DNA from: Herpetosiphon sp042688385
GTDB lineage: Bacteria; Chloroflexota; Chloroflexia; Chloroflexales; Herpetosiphonaceae
Length of the DNA stretch: 64,000 nt
Direction of reading: 5' to 3'
Assembly: GCF_042688385.1 (NCBI RefSeq)
Contig: NZ_JBHUPY010000005.1
Location: 62,001-126,000, forward strand
The notes under the pieces were generated by a model. That model was not told where the DNA came from. It was given only the letters and a program-made list of their open reading frames with translations, and made no database searches. Below, in pieces: positions 25,496-34,442 of the stretch; position 1 is the stretch's first letter, and each line of letters starts with the position of its first letter. Position numbers and translations under genes: made by a program.

Positions 25496-26173
25496 CTATA
25501 GCCCCATCGTCGTGTCGCGTAAGGCTTGAGCCAAGCGCTGATCGCCCTCGATCGTCACATTTGCGGCAGTTTTGCGGCCAAATAAATACAGCAAAATTTC
25601 GCCTGGCTCGCCAATTACTTTAAGCGTAGCATCGGCTGGGTCGGCTTGACGCGGAAATACACTGCCAACCTGAAATGCCAAAGCTTGGCCATCGGGGCGC
25701 ACCAAGCTAATAATGCCAGCTGTTTTGAATGAGCGCAGCATCATGCGGGCATTGATATGCAGCATTTTCCAGATCAGGTTTTGCACTGCTGGCGATGAGA
25801 TACGTGGTTTGTTCAAGCCTGCACGGCGCAAATCTTCGTTATGCACCCATTGCTCAATAAAATTGGCCAGCGCAATGCCTGGTAAACGAAATGCCAAGGG
25901 CGGACCATTGCGAAATTCCTGCAATAATTTAAAGCGGCCTTGGTTGCGCGCCTTGCGCATCAACTCGTCGGGGTGCACGCCGAGCTTACCTTTAGTCGAT
26001 TCCGCCACAATAAAGCGGATCGGTTGCGATTCGCGGGCAACCATATGCGCCAGCAAATCGGTGACGTTCCAGCCTTCGCAGAGCGTAGTCGCCTGCCATT
26101 GGTCTTCAGTTAACGATTCAAGTAATGCCACGGCATCAGCGCGTTCTTGTTTAAGCAATTGCGAAGCATTCAT
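25496..26173 (-). CDS. DinB/maleylpyruvate isomerase-superfamily protein
   Basis: 225 residues from the ATG at 26173 (TTGGAG 5 bases upstream). The start ASQLLKQERADAVALLESL and the motif TLCEGWNVTDLLAHMVARE match the mycothiol-dependent maleylpyruvate isomerase N-terminal domain, whose His (LLAH) binds a metal; a second His occurs in QWVHNEDL. Chloroflexota are not known to make mycothiol, so the thiol cofactor and reaction are unclear. Ten bases separate it from the downstream membrane-protein gene. Confidence 0.75.
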   Translation of the reverse strand: MNASQLLKQERADAVALLESLTEDQWQATTLCEGWNVTDLLAHMVARESQPIRFIVAESTKGKLGVHPDELMRKARNQGRFKLLQEFRNGPPLAFRLPGIALANFIEQWVHNEDLRRAGLNKPRISSPAVQNLIWKMLHINARMMLRSFKTAGIISLVRPDGQALAFQVGSVFPRQADPADATLKVIGEPGEILLYLFGRKTAANVTIEGDQRLAQALRDTTMGL

Positions 26174-26216
26174 GGCAACTCCAAGCACTAAAATTCTCAT
26201 GATATTGTATCATGCT

Positions 26217-26699
26217 TCACCTTTGGGCGATGGCTAGGCCAAGCAATCCTTGCAGGCTTTGGCTCTGTTCGCTTGGGCTTTCGGGGATTCCACGCAGGAC
26301 AATCACGGCCACAATTAACAAAACGACTAAGGCGATTGCAATGCTAATCATCGAGATTAAGCTGGTGTTGGTTGGAGGGTTATTGCTTGGTTGACGCGCT
26401 GGTTGCGGTTGCTGGTTGAGCTTCTGCACTGTGCTTGGGGCAATTGTGGGCTTGGCGGGGGCGATTATAGGCTGATCGATGGCGGTTAGGCGTTTTTTGG
26501 CAGTTTGGTTGTGCGGTTCAAGCGCCAAAACCCGTTGCAAACATTCGCGTTGCCGCTCCGGTTGATGCACAACTTCGCTGAGCATCAGCCAAGCCAACAC
26601 ATTATCTGGCTCTTGTTGAATGACGAGCGCTAGATGGCCACGCGCACGCGTCAGATCACCACTAAGTAAAGCTGCTTGGGCTTGATTCAATTCGTTCAT
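26217..26699 (-). CDS. TPR-like protein with C-terminal membrane helix
   Basis: 160 residues. Two TPR-like helical hairpins (ALLSGDLTRARGHLALVIQQ and VVHQPERQRECLQRVLALEP) are followed by a Gln/Pro-rich linker and one membrane helix (ISIAIALVVLLIVAVIVL). It probably scaffolds proteins at the membrane. It may head the operon that continues to lspA; the gap to the next gene is 43 bases. Confidence 0.7.
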   Translation of the reverse strand: MNELNQAQAALLSGDLTRARGHLALVIQQEPDNVLAWLMLSEVVHQPERQRECLQRVLALEPHNQTAKKRLTAIDQPIIAPAKPTIAPSTVQKLNQQPQPARQPSNNPPTNTSLISMISIAIALVVLLIVAVIVLRGIPESPSEQSQSLQGLLGLAIAQR

Positions 26700-26796
26700 A
26701 CAATTCCTAATTGGCTAAAAGAGCAGCAGTATTTTAACCAAAAATTGTGACTGCGTTATTAATCTTGGATTTGTTGCAAGATGGTAGGCTTTAAGA

Positions 26797-26937
26797 TTCC
26801 CTCACCCCAACCCCTCGCCCGTGGCGCGGGCGAGGACGAGGGGCTTTAATGGCGTGGTTTTGCCGCATTAGGTGGTAAAAACGGGTGCTCCCCCTCGCCC
26901 GCATTCAGTGCGAGAGGGGGCTTGAGGGGTAAGGGAA
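26797..26937. repeat. C/G-rich interspersed inverted-repeat element
   Basis: Arm ccctcaccccaacccctcgc at the left and an inverse arm gagagggggcttgaggggta at the right, with internal cgcccg/cgggcg palindromes. It separates the TPR gene from the metalloprotease gene. Confidence 0.8.
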
Positions 26938-26943
26938 CGTCAA

Positions 26944-28134
26944 CTATACCCCGACGCGCTCGATCCACAGTTGTGGGTTGCGAATTTCTTCGAGGGTTGG
27001 CAACATTTCTGGACCTTCCCAAACGCGAGCCGCCAAATCCTTGCCACCATGGTCGGCAATCGCATTTACAAAGCGCTCGCCTTGCTCGTATTGCTGCATT
27101 TTGAGGCTCATGCCGGTAATGCGGTTAAACAATTCATCGAAGATTGAGCGTTTTTCCTTGCGATCGCTCATGCGCGCTTCAATCTGATCGAAGTTTGGCA
27201 GAATTTCGCGGCCAACTTCATTCATAATGTGGTTGCTATAGCCTTCAACCAACGACATTAATGCTTGCAATTCACTAAATACTTGGCGCTGGGTTGGGGT
27301 CAGCAATTGCTCCATCCAATGGCCATCGGTTTGGTCTTTGCTGTTGCTGAAAATACGGTTGATGAAGCTGCCAAAGCCATTGCGCAAGGCATCGAGCTGG
27401 CCGCCAAGCTCATTGAAATAGCGCTGAATCAAATTGCTGAAGTGATCGCGCACCCAGCCATAGGCTTCAAACTCATAGGCGTGAGTGGTTTCGTGCAGCG
27501 TAATCCACAAGCGGAAGTCATGGTCATCAACGCCTAAACCTTCTTGCACGCGGGCGATATTTGGCTCGACGAAATAGAGCATACCTGGCTCAGCTTGGGG
27601 CGAGAGCAAACTCAAATCATATTGACCAAGCACTTTGCGAGCAAGAACCCCAACCATGGCCCCGACTTGTGCGCCGACAAACGCCCGATTAATCGCATTA
27701 ACCGATGGATTGCGGCCTGCATTTTGGGCTGCTTGGCGATAGAGCTTTTCGATTGGCTCGAACAAACGCTCAAACGAACGCAAATTAGCATCGATCCATT
27801 CTTTGCGGTCAACGACTTTGACCCGTGAAAGGGTTTCGGGCAGCTTGACGTTCAGGTATTCATCGATTAAGGGCTGGCTGCGCTCGACCATCTGATCGTA
27901 TTCAGCTTGGCGTTCAGCCCGATTGACGACTGGATGCTCCTGCCATTGCGAGACGCGCAAGGCGATGGTGCGCGCAACCGACCAATCGATCAGTTTTTGG
28001 GGGGTTGTATAATCGTAGATTTTTTGGCCTTGTTGGCGAGTTTTATTGGCGAGATAGCGTGCGCCTGCGCCTGCGGCAGCACTAATCAAAAGCACACTAC
28101 CAAGTTGTTTAATTGATAAACGTTTTGTACTCAC
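26944..28134 (-). CDS. Zincin-like metallopeptidase-family protein (DUF2342/F420-associated type)
   Basis: About 396 residues. The zinc-protease motif is HETTHAYEFEAYGW (HExxH), followed by a helical C-terminus. The pattern resembles the family annotated as coenzyme F420 biosynthesis-associated or zincin-like metallopeptidase type 2 in actinobacteria and Chloroflexota. An N-terminal hydrophobic stretch (LGSVLLISAAAGAGARYLA) may be a membrane anchor. I prefer the GTG at 28134, eight bases after AAAGGA; ATGs at 28143, 28167 and 28212 are alternatives. Substrate unknown. Confidence 0.75.
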   Translation of the reverse strand: MSTKRLSIKQLGSVLLISAAAGAGARYLANKTRQQGQKIYDYTTPQKLIDWSVARTIALRVSQWQEHPVVNRAERQAEYDQMVERSQPLIDEYLNVKLPETLSRVKVVDRKEWIDANLRSFERLFEPIEKLYRQAAQNAGRNPSVNAINRAFVGAQVGAMVGVLARKVLGQYDLSLLSPQAEPGMLYFVEPNIARVQEGLGVDDHDFRLWITLHETTHAYEFEAYGWVRDHFSNLIQRYFNELGGQLDALRNGFGSFINRIFSNSKDQTDGHWMEQLLTPTQRQVFSELQALMSLVEGYSNHIMNEVGREILPNFDQIEARMSDRKEKRSIFDELFNRITGMSLKMQQYEQGERFVNAIADHGGKDLAARVWEGPEMLPTLEEIRNPQLWIERVGV

Positions 28135-28235
28135 GTTCGACATCCTTTCCGCTGGCACAAACACCATTGCTTCAGCATAACACGAGCATTTGGGCGGGGC
28201 TAGGGCTGTCAAGCTTTTCTAACACTTCGTTAAGC

Positions 28236-30116
28236 TCAATAGGCTACCCGCACATCGCCAACCCGCTGCGTGATTCGCAGTTGATCGCAATGCTCAAGCA
28301 TAGCTTGGGCATATTTGCGGCTGGTTTGCCAGGCATCGCGCGCTTGGGCAAGGCTGATGCTTTCGCCATTGGCGAGTTGCGTCAGAACCCAGCTGTGCAT
28401 GTGCTGATATTGGGTTGGCAAGAAGTAGACCTCTGGCGCAATTTGAATCAGCTGCTCGGTTTGCAACAGATACCGCCAGAGTTCTTGATCGATGGTTGGC
28501 CAATGCTCACGGCTTGGCGGCAGGGCCGGATCGCTCTGCCACAAGGCCAGCAAAGCTTGAATTTGGCTTTGTTGGCTGGAGCTAGGCTGGGCCTGATGGT
28601 CAGCAAGTTTAATCTGATTAGCTTCAATTTGGAGCCATGGCTGCTCGGCTAAGGCTTGGATAATATGGCTGAAACTGCTTGCTTCAAGGCCCATGCGTTT
28701 GCGCAACTCCTCGCGGGGCATCGCTTGGCGCAATGGCCATGTTTGATGGTACTCGGCGAGGAGTTGGCGCAGTTTGGTTTGCAATTGCTGCCAATAGCCT
28801 GAACTGGTGATTAAACTGCTGGCCGTGAGCGTGGCCAGTGTTGCTGAGACGATCACGATCATGCCGTTGTTGCAGCTTGTGGTTAGGCCCTCCAAGGCGG
28901 TTTGGCTCTCCAAGCCGCTGCGTTGTTGCAATTGCTGCCAGGTTAAACATTGCTGCTCGAGTTGTTGCAGCAGAATTTCATGCGGCAAGCCATTAACCAG
29001 TTGTTGCAAATGCGCGATTACTGCTGGGCGCATGCGGCGATGGCGTTGCGGATGCGCATCGAGCACCTGAATGCCTGCAACAGTTGCTGCTGGCGAGGCT
29101 CGGCGCAAAATACCGCGATCGCCGCGTTGGGCGATGCTGGCTTGATTTAAGCGCAATTGGGCAAAGGCTTGGGTATTAGCTGGTACGCTATCGCGATCAA
29201 GCAAGGCCAAGCTACAGCTGATTTCAGCGCTGCCAAGGTAGAGCTGCAACGACATATTGTGGCTTAGGGTTGGCGCATCGGCGGTTGTTGCAATAATCAC
29301 ATCAAGTAAATTGGTTGGGGCAAAGCTTTGGGGTATCGTCACAACATCGCCACGTTTGAGCTGTTGGCGCTCGATGCCGCTGAGATTGACTGCTACGCGC
29401 ATGCCTGCTTGGACTGATTGCTGGCTGATTTGTTGCGATTGCAGGCCGCGAATCCGGCCACGCAGCTGCTGGGGCTGAATTTCGATCTCCATACCAACGC
29501 TTAAATTGCCATCGCGCAGCGTGCCCGTGACGACCGTGCCAAAGCCATCGATGCTAAACACCCGATCGATTGGCAAGCGTGGGTTGTGTTGCTGGAGTGT
29601 TCGGGCTGGCAATTGGCTAATCAAGCGATCGATTGCGGCGACTAATTGGGCCATACCAGCACCAGTGCGAGCCGAAACTGACACAATTGGCGCATTCGCC
29701 AGGCTGGTATTGGCAACTTGGGCTTGAATCTCACTAGTCATAAATTCAAGCCATTCAGCATCGACCAGATCGCTTTTGCTCAGCACAATCAGCCCTTGAT
29801 CGATGCCGAGGTGGCTAAGAATTTGCAGATGTTCGTGGCTTTGCGGCTGCATGCCTTCGTCGGCGGCAACTACAAAGAGCACACCATCGAAGCCAGTTGC
29901 TCCGGCCAACATCTGTTTGATCAAGCGTTCATGGCCTGGCACATCGACCAAATTGACCGAATGGCCAGCAGGCGTGTTGAACCATGCAAAGCCTAGATCA
30001 AGCGTCATCTGGCGGCGTTGCTCTTCGGCCCAGCGATCAGGGTTGATGCCCGTCAAGGCTTGAACCAAGCTCGATTTGCCATGATCAACATGGCCAGCAG
30101 TGCCAAGCGTAAGCAT
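28236..30116 (-). CDS. selB: Selenocysteine-specific elongation factor SelB
   Basis: 626 residues. The GTPase domain shows GHVDHGKSS, the switch DVPGHERLIKQMLAG and SKSDLVDA in place of NKxD. Domains 2 and 3 follow (RVFSIDGFGTVVTGTL, then LKRGDV) and the C-terminal half has winged-helix repeats expected to bind the SECIS RNA. It delivers selenocysteinyl-tRNA to recoded UGA codons. No selA, selD, selC tRNA or recognisable selenoprotein is in the window. Its ATG overlaps the previous stop by one base (TGATG), so it is translated as the last gene of the glycan cluster operon, an odd position. Confidence 0.92.
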   Translation of the reverse strand: MLTLGTAGHVDHGKSSLVQALTGINPDRWAEEQRRQMTLDLGFAWFNTPAGHSVNLVDVPGHERLIKQMLAGATGFDGVLFVVAADEGMQPQSHEHLQILSHLGIDQGLIVLSKSDLVDAEWLEFMTSEIQAQVANTSLANAPIVSVSARTGAGMAQLVAAIDRLISQLPARTLQQHNPRLPIDRVFSIDGFGTVVTGTLRDGNLSVGMEIEIQPQQLRGRIRGLQSQQISQQSVQAGMRVAVNLSGIERQQLKRGDVVTIPQSFAPTNLLDVIIATTADAPTLSHNMSLQLYLGSAEISCSLALLDRDSVPANTQAFAQLRLNQASIAQRGDRGILRRASPAATVAGIQVLDAHPQRHRRMRPAVIAHLQQLVNGLPHEILLQQLEQQCLTWQQLQQRSGLESQTALEGLTTSCNNGMIVIVSATLATLTASSLITSSGYWQQLQTKLRQLLAEYHQTWPLRQAMPREELRKRMGLEASSFSHIIQALAEQPWLQIEANQIKLADHQAQPSSSQQSQIQALLALWQSDPALPPSREHWPTIDQELWRYLLQTEQLIQIAPEVYFLPTQYQHMHSWVLTQLANGESISLAQARDAWQTSRKYAQAMLEHCDQLRITQRVGDVRVAY

Positions 30117-32158
30117 CAGCGCAGGTGAAACACAAGAAAATCTTTGCCAACCGCGCTGCTGATGCGGCGCAACTCGCCCTCGGGATGCTCGCGCTGCAAT
30201 TGCTCAATATGCACTTGATCATCTGGATTGAGCACAATAATCACAGGGCGCTTTTCGGGCACAATTAACTCCATTTCGGGCTTAATCGTGTTGCTGGCAT
30301 ACCATTGCATATCGTTCAAATGCACGCTAATGTTGCGCGATTCCTTCCAGAAATAGCTGTTGAGCATGAGGTAGGCATTGGCGTAGGGTACGCCTTGGGC
30401 ATCGCGATAGTAGCGAATTGCATCGGCAACCTCGCGATTATTGGGAATAAAGCCTGTGTATTGGCGCGCCATATCGACGAAGTAACGCTGGAAATTTTCG
30501 CGCCCAGCCCATGCCAACAACCAAATACACATGCCAACGCTAAGCACGCCTTGTAAGGCTCGCGAGCCGCGCCACCATTGATCAAACGGCTTGGCTTTGG
30601 TAAGCCATTCAATTGCTAGCGCCAACGGAGCTGCAGCCATAGTGAAAATGACGGGCATCAGCACACCAGTGCGGGCAGCGCTCGGGTTTTCAATCGGGTA
30701 AGCCAAACTGAGGGTTGTGGCCAAACCAAGCAATGGCAAACTCACCACCAGCATCCACCAACGCCACGAGCGTTCAATAAATAAGCGCCAAACGATAATT
30801 GGCAAGCTGAGCAAGAACAATGCTGCGCTAACTTTATCCAGCAATGGGTCGAAGCGCACATTATTGACTTCGTTGCGATCGCCGCGCCAATTGAAGGCTA
30901 CCGCTAAATTGACGTTGTTGGCGACGAATTTTTTAATATCGCAGGCGCGTTCGCTGCTAGTATCTTGGCAAAACTCGCGGCTAATTTCATCGAGATGGTT
31001 GCTGGTGCGGGTGCTGACGCGAAACCAGAAAACATCGGGATAATCGAGCATAAAATGGCCCAGCGGCAGGAAAATCAGCGCCGTTGTAATCAGGGTTAGA
31101 CTGCCATGGCCGAGCAAGGTCAGCCAGCCCTTGCGATTGCGGCGGCGACGATCAATGGCCATCAAGCCAAAAACGGCGGCAATGACGAATGGCACTGCCC
31201 GAACCCCGATATAGCCATACAAGCCCATGCCCATCCATACACCGACCAGCAAGGCATCGCTGCGTTTGCCCAAGCGCACATAGCGCCAGAGCGACCACAG
31301 CACCAAGGCGGCGGGCAAGGTGGCATAGGGAAAGCGCAAGCCCATGCGGGTGGTTTCGAGTGGCCATTTGCCGAGCGCATACAGCATCGCGCTCAAAATG
31401 CCAAGTTTGCGTCCGCCAAGCTCGCGGGCAAACAAATAGATAAATGGAATCGTTAGCGTGCCGATAATTACATTGCCAAGTTTGAGCGCGATAAAGCCAA
31501 ACGGCACACCAAAAAAGCGAATCAACGTGGCGATATAATAGAATTGACCTGGCTCGCGGCCTGTGTTGTTGGGCAAAAATAAAGGCCGACCACCCTGCAA
31601 AATGGTATAAACATCTTCCATCTTCCAGCCGTGGTCAACCGTCATGTCGTAGGGCATTTGATCAAGCCGATACAGCCGAATCCACAAACCAACGGCAGTC
31701 ACAGCCAGCAAACAGCCGAAGGTCAGCCATGCCCGTTTGGTTTCGGCCCGATCAGCTTTGGGCAGATGTGGACGTTGCCATGGCAGCCACGCCAAGAGCC
31801 ATAAGCCAATTGCAATCAGCCATGCCCAAGTCGAAAGTGGATTAAATTCATTGCCAAAGAGATTATGCCATGCTACGAGCGCACTAAACATTGCCACAGC
31901 ACTGATGCCTAGCCGCAAGGTTAGATGCTTGATTGGGTGCTGATCGATGCTTGGCAACACATCGGGTTTTGGCGGTTGGCGTTTGATCAGCCACCACCAG
32001 ATGCCCAAACTGACTGCTGCTCCCAGCAAAACTGCGCCATCGAGCTGGCGAAACTGAAGCTTCGCTTGCACCTTGATCATCAGCGCTAGGGCAGTTCCAA
32101 GCAAGCCTAAGAGCCAGAGCCAGCCTACGCGCTGGCTCGGAAAGACACCTCGTAGCAT
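30116..32158 (-). CDS. Polytopic membrane glycosyltransferase (GT39/ArnT-like)
   Basis: 680 residues with about 12-13 membrane helices and a soluble C-terminal domain. The first large outer loop contains DQMPYDMTVDHGWKMED, where paired acidic residues fit the GT-C fold, and PGQFYYIATLIRFFGVPFG resembles the Dol-P-mannose mannosyltransferase family. It probably moves a lipid-linked sugar onto a lipid or protein outside the membrane. The methyltransferase gene lies 21 bases upstream, and SelB overlaps its end. Confidence 0.85.
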   Translation of the reverse strand: MLRGVFPSQRVGWLWLLGLLGTALALMIKVQAKLQFRQLDGAVLLGAAVSLGIWWWLIKRQPPKPDVLPSIDQHPIKHLTLRLGISAVAMFSALVAWHNLFGNEFNPLSTWAWLIAIGLWLLAWLPWQRPHLPKADRAETKRAWLTFGCLLAVTAVGLWIRLYRLDQMPYDMTVDHGWKMEDVYTILQGGRPLFLPNNTGREPGQFYYIATLIRFFGVPFGFIALKLGNVIIGTLTIPFIYLFARELGGRKLGILSAMLYALGKWPLETTRMGLRFPYATLPAALVLWSLWRYVRLGKRSDALLVGVWMGMGLYGYIGVRAVPFVIAAVFGLMAIDRRRRNRKGWLTLLGHGSLTLITTALIFLPLGHFMLDYPDVFWFRVSTRTSNHLDEISREFCQDTSSERACDIKKFVANNVNLAVAFNWRGDRNEVNNVRFDPLLDKVSAALFLLSLPIIVWRLFIERSWRWWMLVVSLPLLGLATTLSLAYPIENPSAARTGVLMPVIFTMAAAPLALAIEWLTKAKPFDQWWRGSRALQGVLSVGMCIWLLAWAGRENFQRYFVDMARQYTGFIPNNREVADAIRYYRDAQGVPYANAYLMLNSYFWKESRNISVHLNDMQWYASNTIKPEMELIVPEKRPVIIVLNPDDQVHIEQLQREHPEGELRRISSAVGKDFLVFHLR

Positions 32159-32179
32159 GGAAACGATCTCCTGAAAGAC

Positions 32180-33055
32180 TTAACTCAAGGGCTTGCGCGC
32201 TTTGACAAACACATTGACAAAACTGCGTTTTTGCAGCGTTTCTGGGCGTTCATTCAATTGGTCGACATAATTGATGATGCCACGGGCCAGATTGAGTGGG
32301 TTCAATTTGCTGCCTTGGTTTTGGTCGCCACGCATGCGGTCGGCACTCTTCATCCAGCGTTCGGGCAAAATCCCCGATTCGATTAAGGGCTTGCCAATGC
32401 CATAGACCACATACGGAGTCATAGGAATCGCGTAGTGGGTGGCTTCTTCGCAGCATTCAACCTCGAAATCGGCCATACGCACTTGACGCACCAATTCTGC
32501 TGGTTCATACAAGCGCACGTGGTTTTCCCAAATGCTGCCAAATTTGGTGTGGGTAAAGGGCTTGCCGCCAAGCCGCGTCCAGATCCAGCTAGCAGGGTCC
32601 CACCACAATGGATAATTGGCGTGCGGCACGGAGATGGCCAAAATACCGCCTGGTTTGAGGATGCGGCGCAACTCGTGCAGGGCTGCTTGTTGATCGGGAA
32701 TGTGTTCAAGCACTTCCGAAAGCAGAATTTTATCGAAGCTATTATCGGCAAAGGGCATGCCTTGGCCATCGCCGCGCACAAACGTCGCTCGTTTGGCATG
32801 CTCTTGGCCGACCAACAAGCGATCAAAGGCCTCGTCGAAGCCAACGACGTGCAAATCACGCAGCTTGTCGATCATCGCGGTATAAAAACCATAGCCACAA
32901 CCGCAATCGAGCACCGTATCGCCATCGTGCAGATCAAGGTATTCCATCAAGCGACGGGCGCGACGGCTATAGGCTGGGTCGGCCTCGTTGCGCAGCATCG
33001 TATCCATCAGCGCTGCATCGTGGGGCGCTAAAGGGGCGTAAGGTTGTTCAGTCAT
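32180..33055 (-). CDS. SAM-dependent class I methyltransferase
   Basis: 291 residues from the ATG at 33055. Motif I is VLDCGCGYGFYT, motif II region ATFVRGDGQGMPFADNSFD, motif III SEVLEHIPD with ILKPGGILAISVP. It transfers methyl from S-adenosylmethionine; the substrate is probably a sugar or lipid given its place between glycosyltransferase genes. The C-terminal 80 residues are helical. The earlier in-frame ATG at 33103 would overlap the previous gene. Confidence 0.88.
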   Translation of the reverse strand: MTEQPYAPLAPHDAALMDTMLRNEADPAYSRRARRLMEYLDLHDGDTVLDCGCGYGFYTAMIDKLRDLHVVGFDEAFDRLLVGQEHAKRATFVRGDGQGMPFADNSFDKILLSEVLEHIPDQQAALHELRRILKPGGILAISVPHANYPLWWDPASWIWTRLGGKPFTHTKFGSIWENHVRLYEPAELVRQVRMADFEVECCEEATHYAIPMTPYVVYGIGKPLIESGILPERWMKSADRMRGDQNQGSKLNPLNLARGIINYVDQLNERPETLQKRSFVNVFVKARKPLS

Positions 33056-33071
33056 AGTGATTTGCTCTTTC

Positions 33072-34232
33072 TTATACAACCGATGCTGAAACGGGCTGGC
33101 CACACATCTCGGCCATCGTCCGTTCGTAGCTATCGAGGATGCCTTTTACTGAGAAAACTTGCTCAACTTTGGCGGGCTGAACTTTATAGGCTTGGGGATT
33201 TTTCAGCACTTCAATGATGCCATCAGCCAAAGCGCGCGGATTTTGAGTTTCTACCAAGCGCCCAAACCTAGTCTCTTGAACCACAACCCGTGCGCCTGGA
33301 ATATCGCTGGTCACCAGCGGTGTGCCCGCCAATAAGGCTTCAATCTGCACCATCGCCAAGCAATCGGTGCGGCTTGGCAAGGTAAACAGGTCGCACATTG
33401 CATAAAAATTAGCCAGTTTTTGGGCATCGCGCAACAAACCAAGAAACACGATTCGCTCGCGGTTTTGCTCGATCATCGGCAAGCAGGTCGAGTAGAAATC
33501 TTCATAGACCATTTTGTGCTCGCCAGCAAACACAAAACGCACATCGGGAAAGACCTCGGCGATCATCGGCATGGCTTTGAGTAAGAAATCAAAACCTTTT
33601 TCTTCAACGAAGCGCCCAGCAAAGCCAACAATTGGCTTATCGCTAATGCCGAGTTCTGCTTTCCAAGCCGCAACTTGGCTAGGAATCGGCGTTGGCAACT
33701 CGACTGGTGGGTAAATATAGGTCAATTTTTTGCTGAATTTTTGTAAAAAGCTGGAATGTGCGGCGTAATCGCGGCTATAGGCGCTGACGCGGCGGGCTAA
33801 TTTGCCTGCCATCACCATTTGGCCAATCATCACTTTTTCGATTGCACGATTGACGAGGCCAGTTGGCATGACCAAATCGCCGTGATGGCTCATCAGCAGT
33901 GGCTTATTCAGCACGCGGCATAAGCCCGAAAGCAACAAGGCCTCAAGCTGTGGCGTGTGCACGTGCACCACATCGTGGCTGCGAATCAATTTGGCAGCCA
34001 CAAAGGGAAAGTTGAGGGCGAGCATGCCTCGGCTAATTTGGGCTGCTGGCTTGAGCCGCAACACATGCACGCCATTCAAGATTTCTTCGGTTGGCAGCGT
34101 TGGCTCATGCTGGATTGTTAAGACAGTGACGTGATGTCCACGAGCTGCGAGTCCTTCAGCCACCCGTTGGGCATGCATGGTCAAGCCCGTCCAGTGTGGC
34201 GCGTAGTAGGTCAAGGCAGATAATATTTTCAT
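33072..34232 (-). CDS. Glycosyltransferase family 4
   Basis: 386 residues with the two-Rossmann GT-B fold. N-terminal YYAPHWTGLTMHAQRVAEGL is the acceptor side; VGFAGRFVEEKGFDFLLKAM and the EALLAGTPLVTSDIPGARVV segment form the donor nucleotide-sugar site with the E-x7-E motif. It adds a sugar to a growing glycan in the cytoplasm. It opens the inner part of the glycan cluster. Confidence 0.92.
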   Translation of the reverse strand: MKILSALTYYAPHWTGLTMHAQRVAEGLAARGHHVTVLTIQHEPTLPTEEILNGVHVLRLKPAAQISRGMLALNFPFVAAKLIRSHDVVHVHTPQLEALLLSGLCRVLNKPLLMSHHGDLVMPTGLVNRAIEKVMIGQMVMAGKLARRVSAYSRDYAAHSSFLQKFSKKLTYIYPPVELPTPIPSQVAAWKAELGISDKPIVGFAGRFVEEKGFDFLLKAMPMIAEVFPDVRFVFAGEHKMVYEDFYSTCLPMIEQNRERIVFLGLLRDAQKLANFYAMCDLFTLPSRTDCLAMVQIEALLAGTPLVTSDIPGARVVVQETRFGRLVETQNPRALADGIIEVLKNPQAYKVQPAKVEQVFSVKGILDSYERTMAEMCGQPVSASVV

Positions 34233-34247
34233 GGGAAAATTCCAGCC

Positions 34248-34442
34248 ATACTAGTTAAACGTGGTTATTATACCCTATCCATTTAGAACAAAGAACATAT
34301 GAAAGTCAGAAGTCAAAAGGCAAAAATCAAAATGGGGATCAGGGGTCGGGGGCTGGGGATCGGGTGCTCGGCTTAGACACATAGCCCAAAGCCCATAGCC
34401 TCATCTTCGTGCTCTTCGTGTCCTTCGTGGTTAAAGGTTCTC
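34248..34442. repeat. Spacer with degenerate short repeats
   Basis: The stretch 34290-34440 holds low-complexity words: gtcagaagtcaaaaggcaaa followed by aaatcaaaatg (also present at about 59050-59075), a run of ggggatcagg/ggctggggatc words, and cttcgtgctcttcgtgtcct with ttcgtggtta (also at 59333-59452). No gene is evident. Confidence 0.6.

Noticed and set aside
26173..26200. Earlier start of the DinB-like protein at 26200
   Set aside because: TTGGAG is correctly spaced only for the ATG at 26173, where homology begins.
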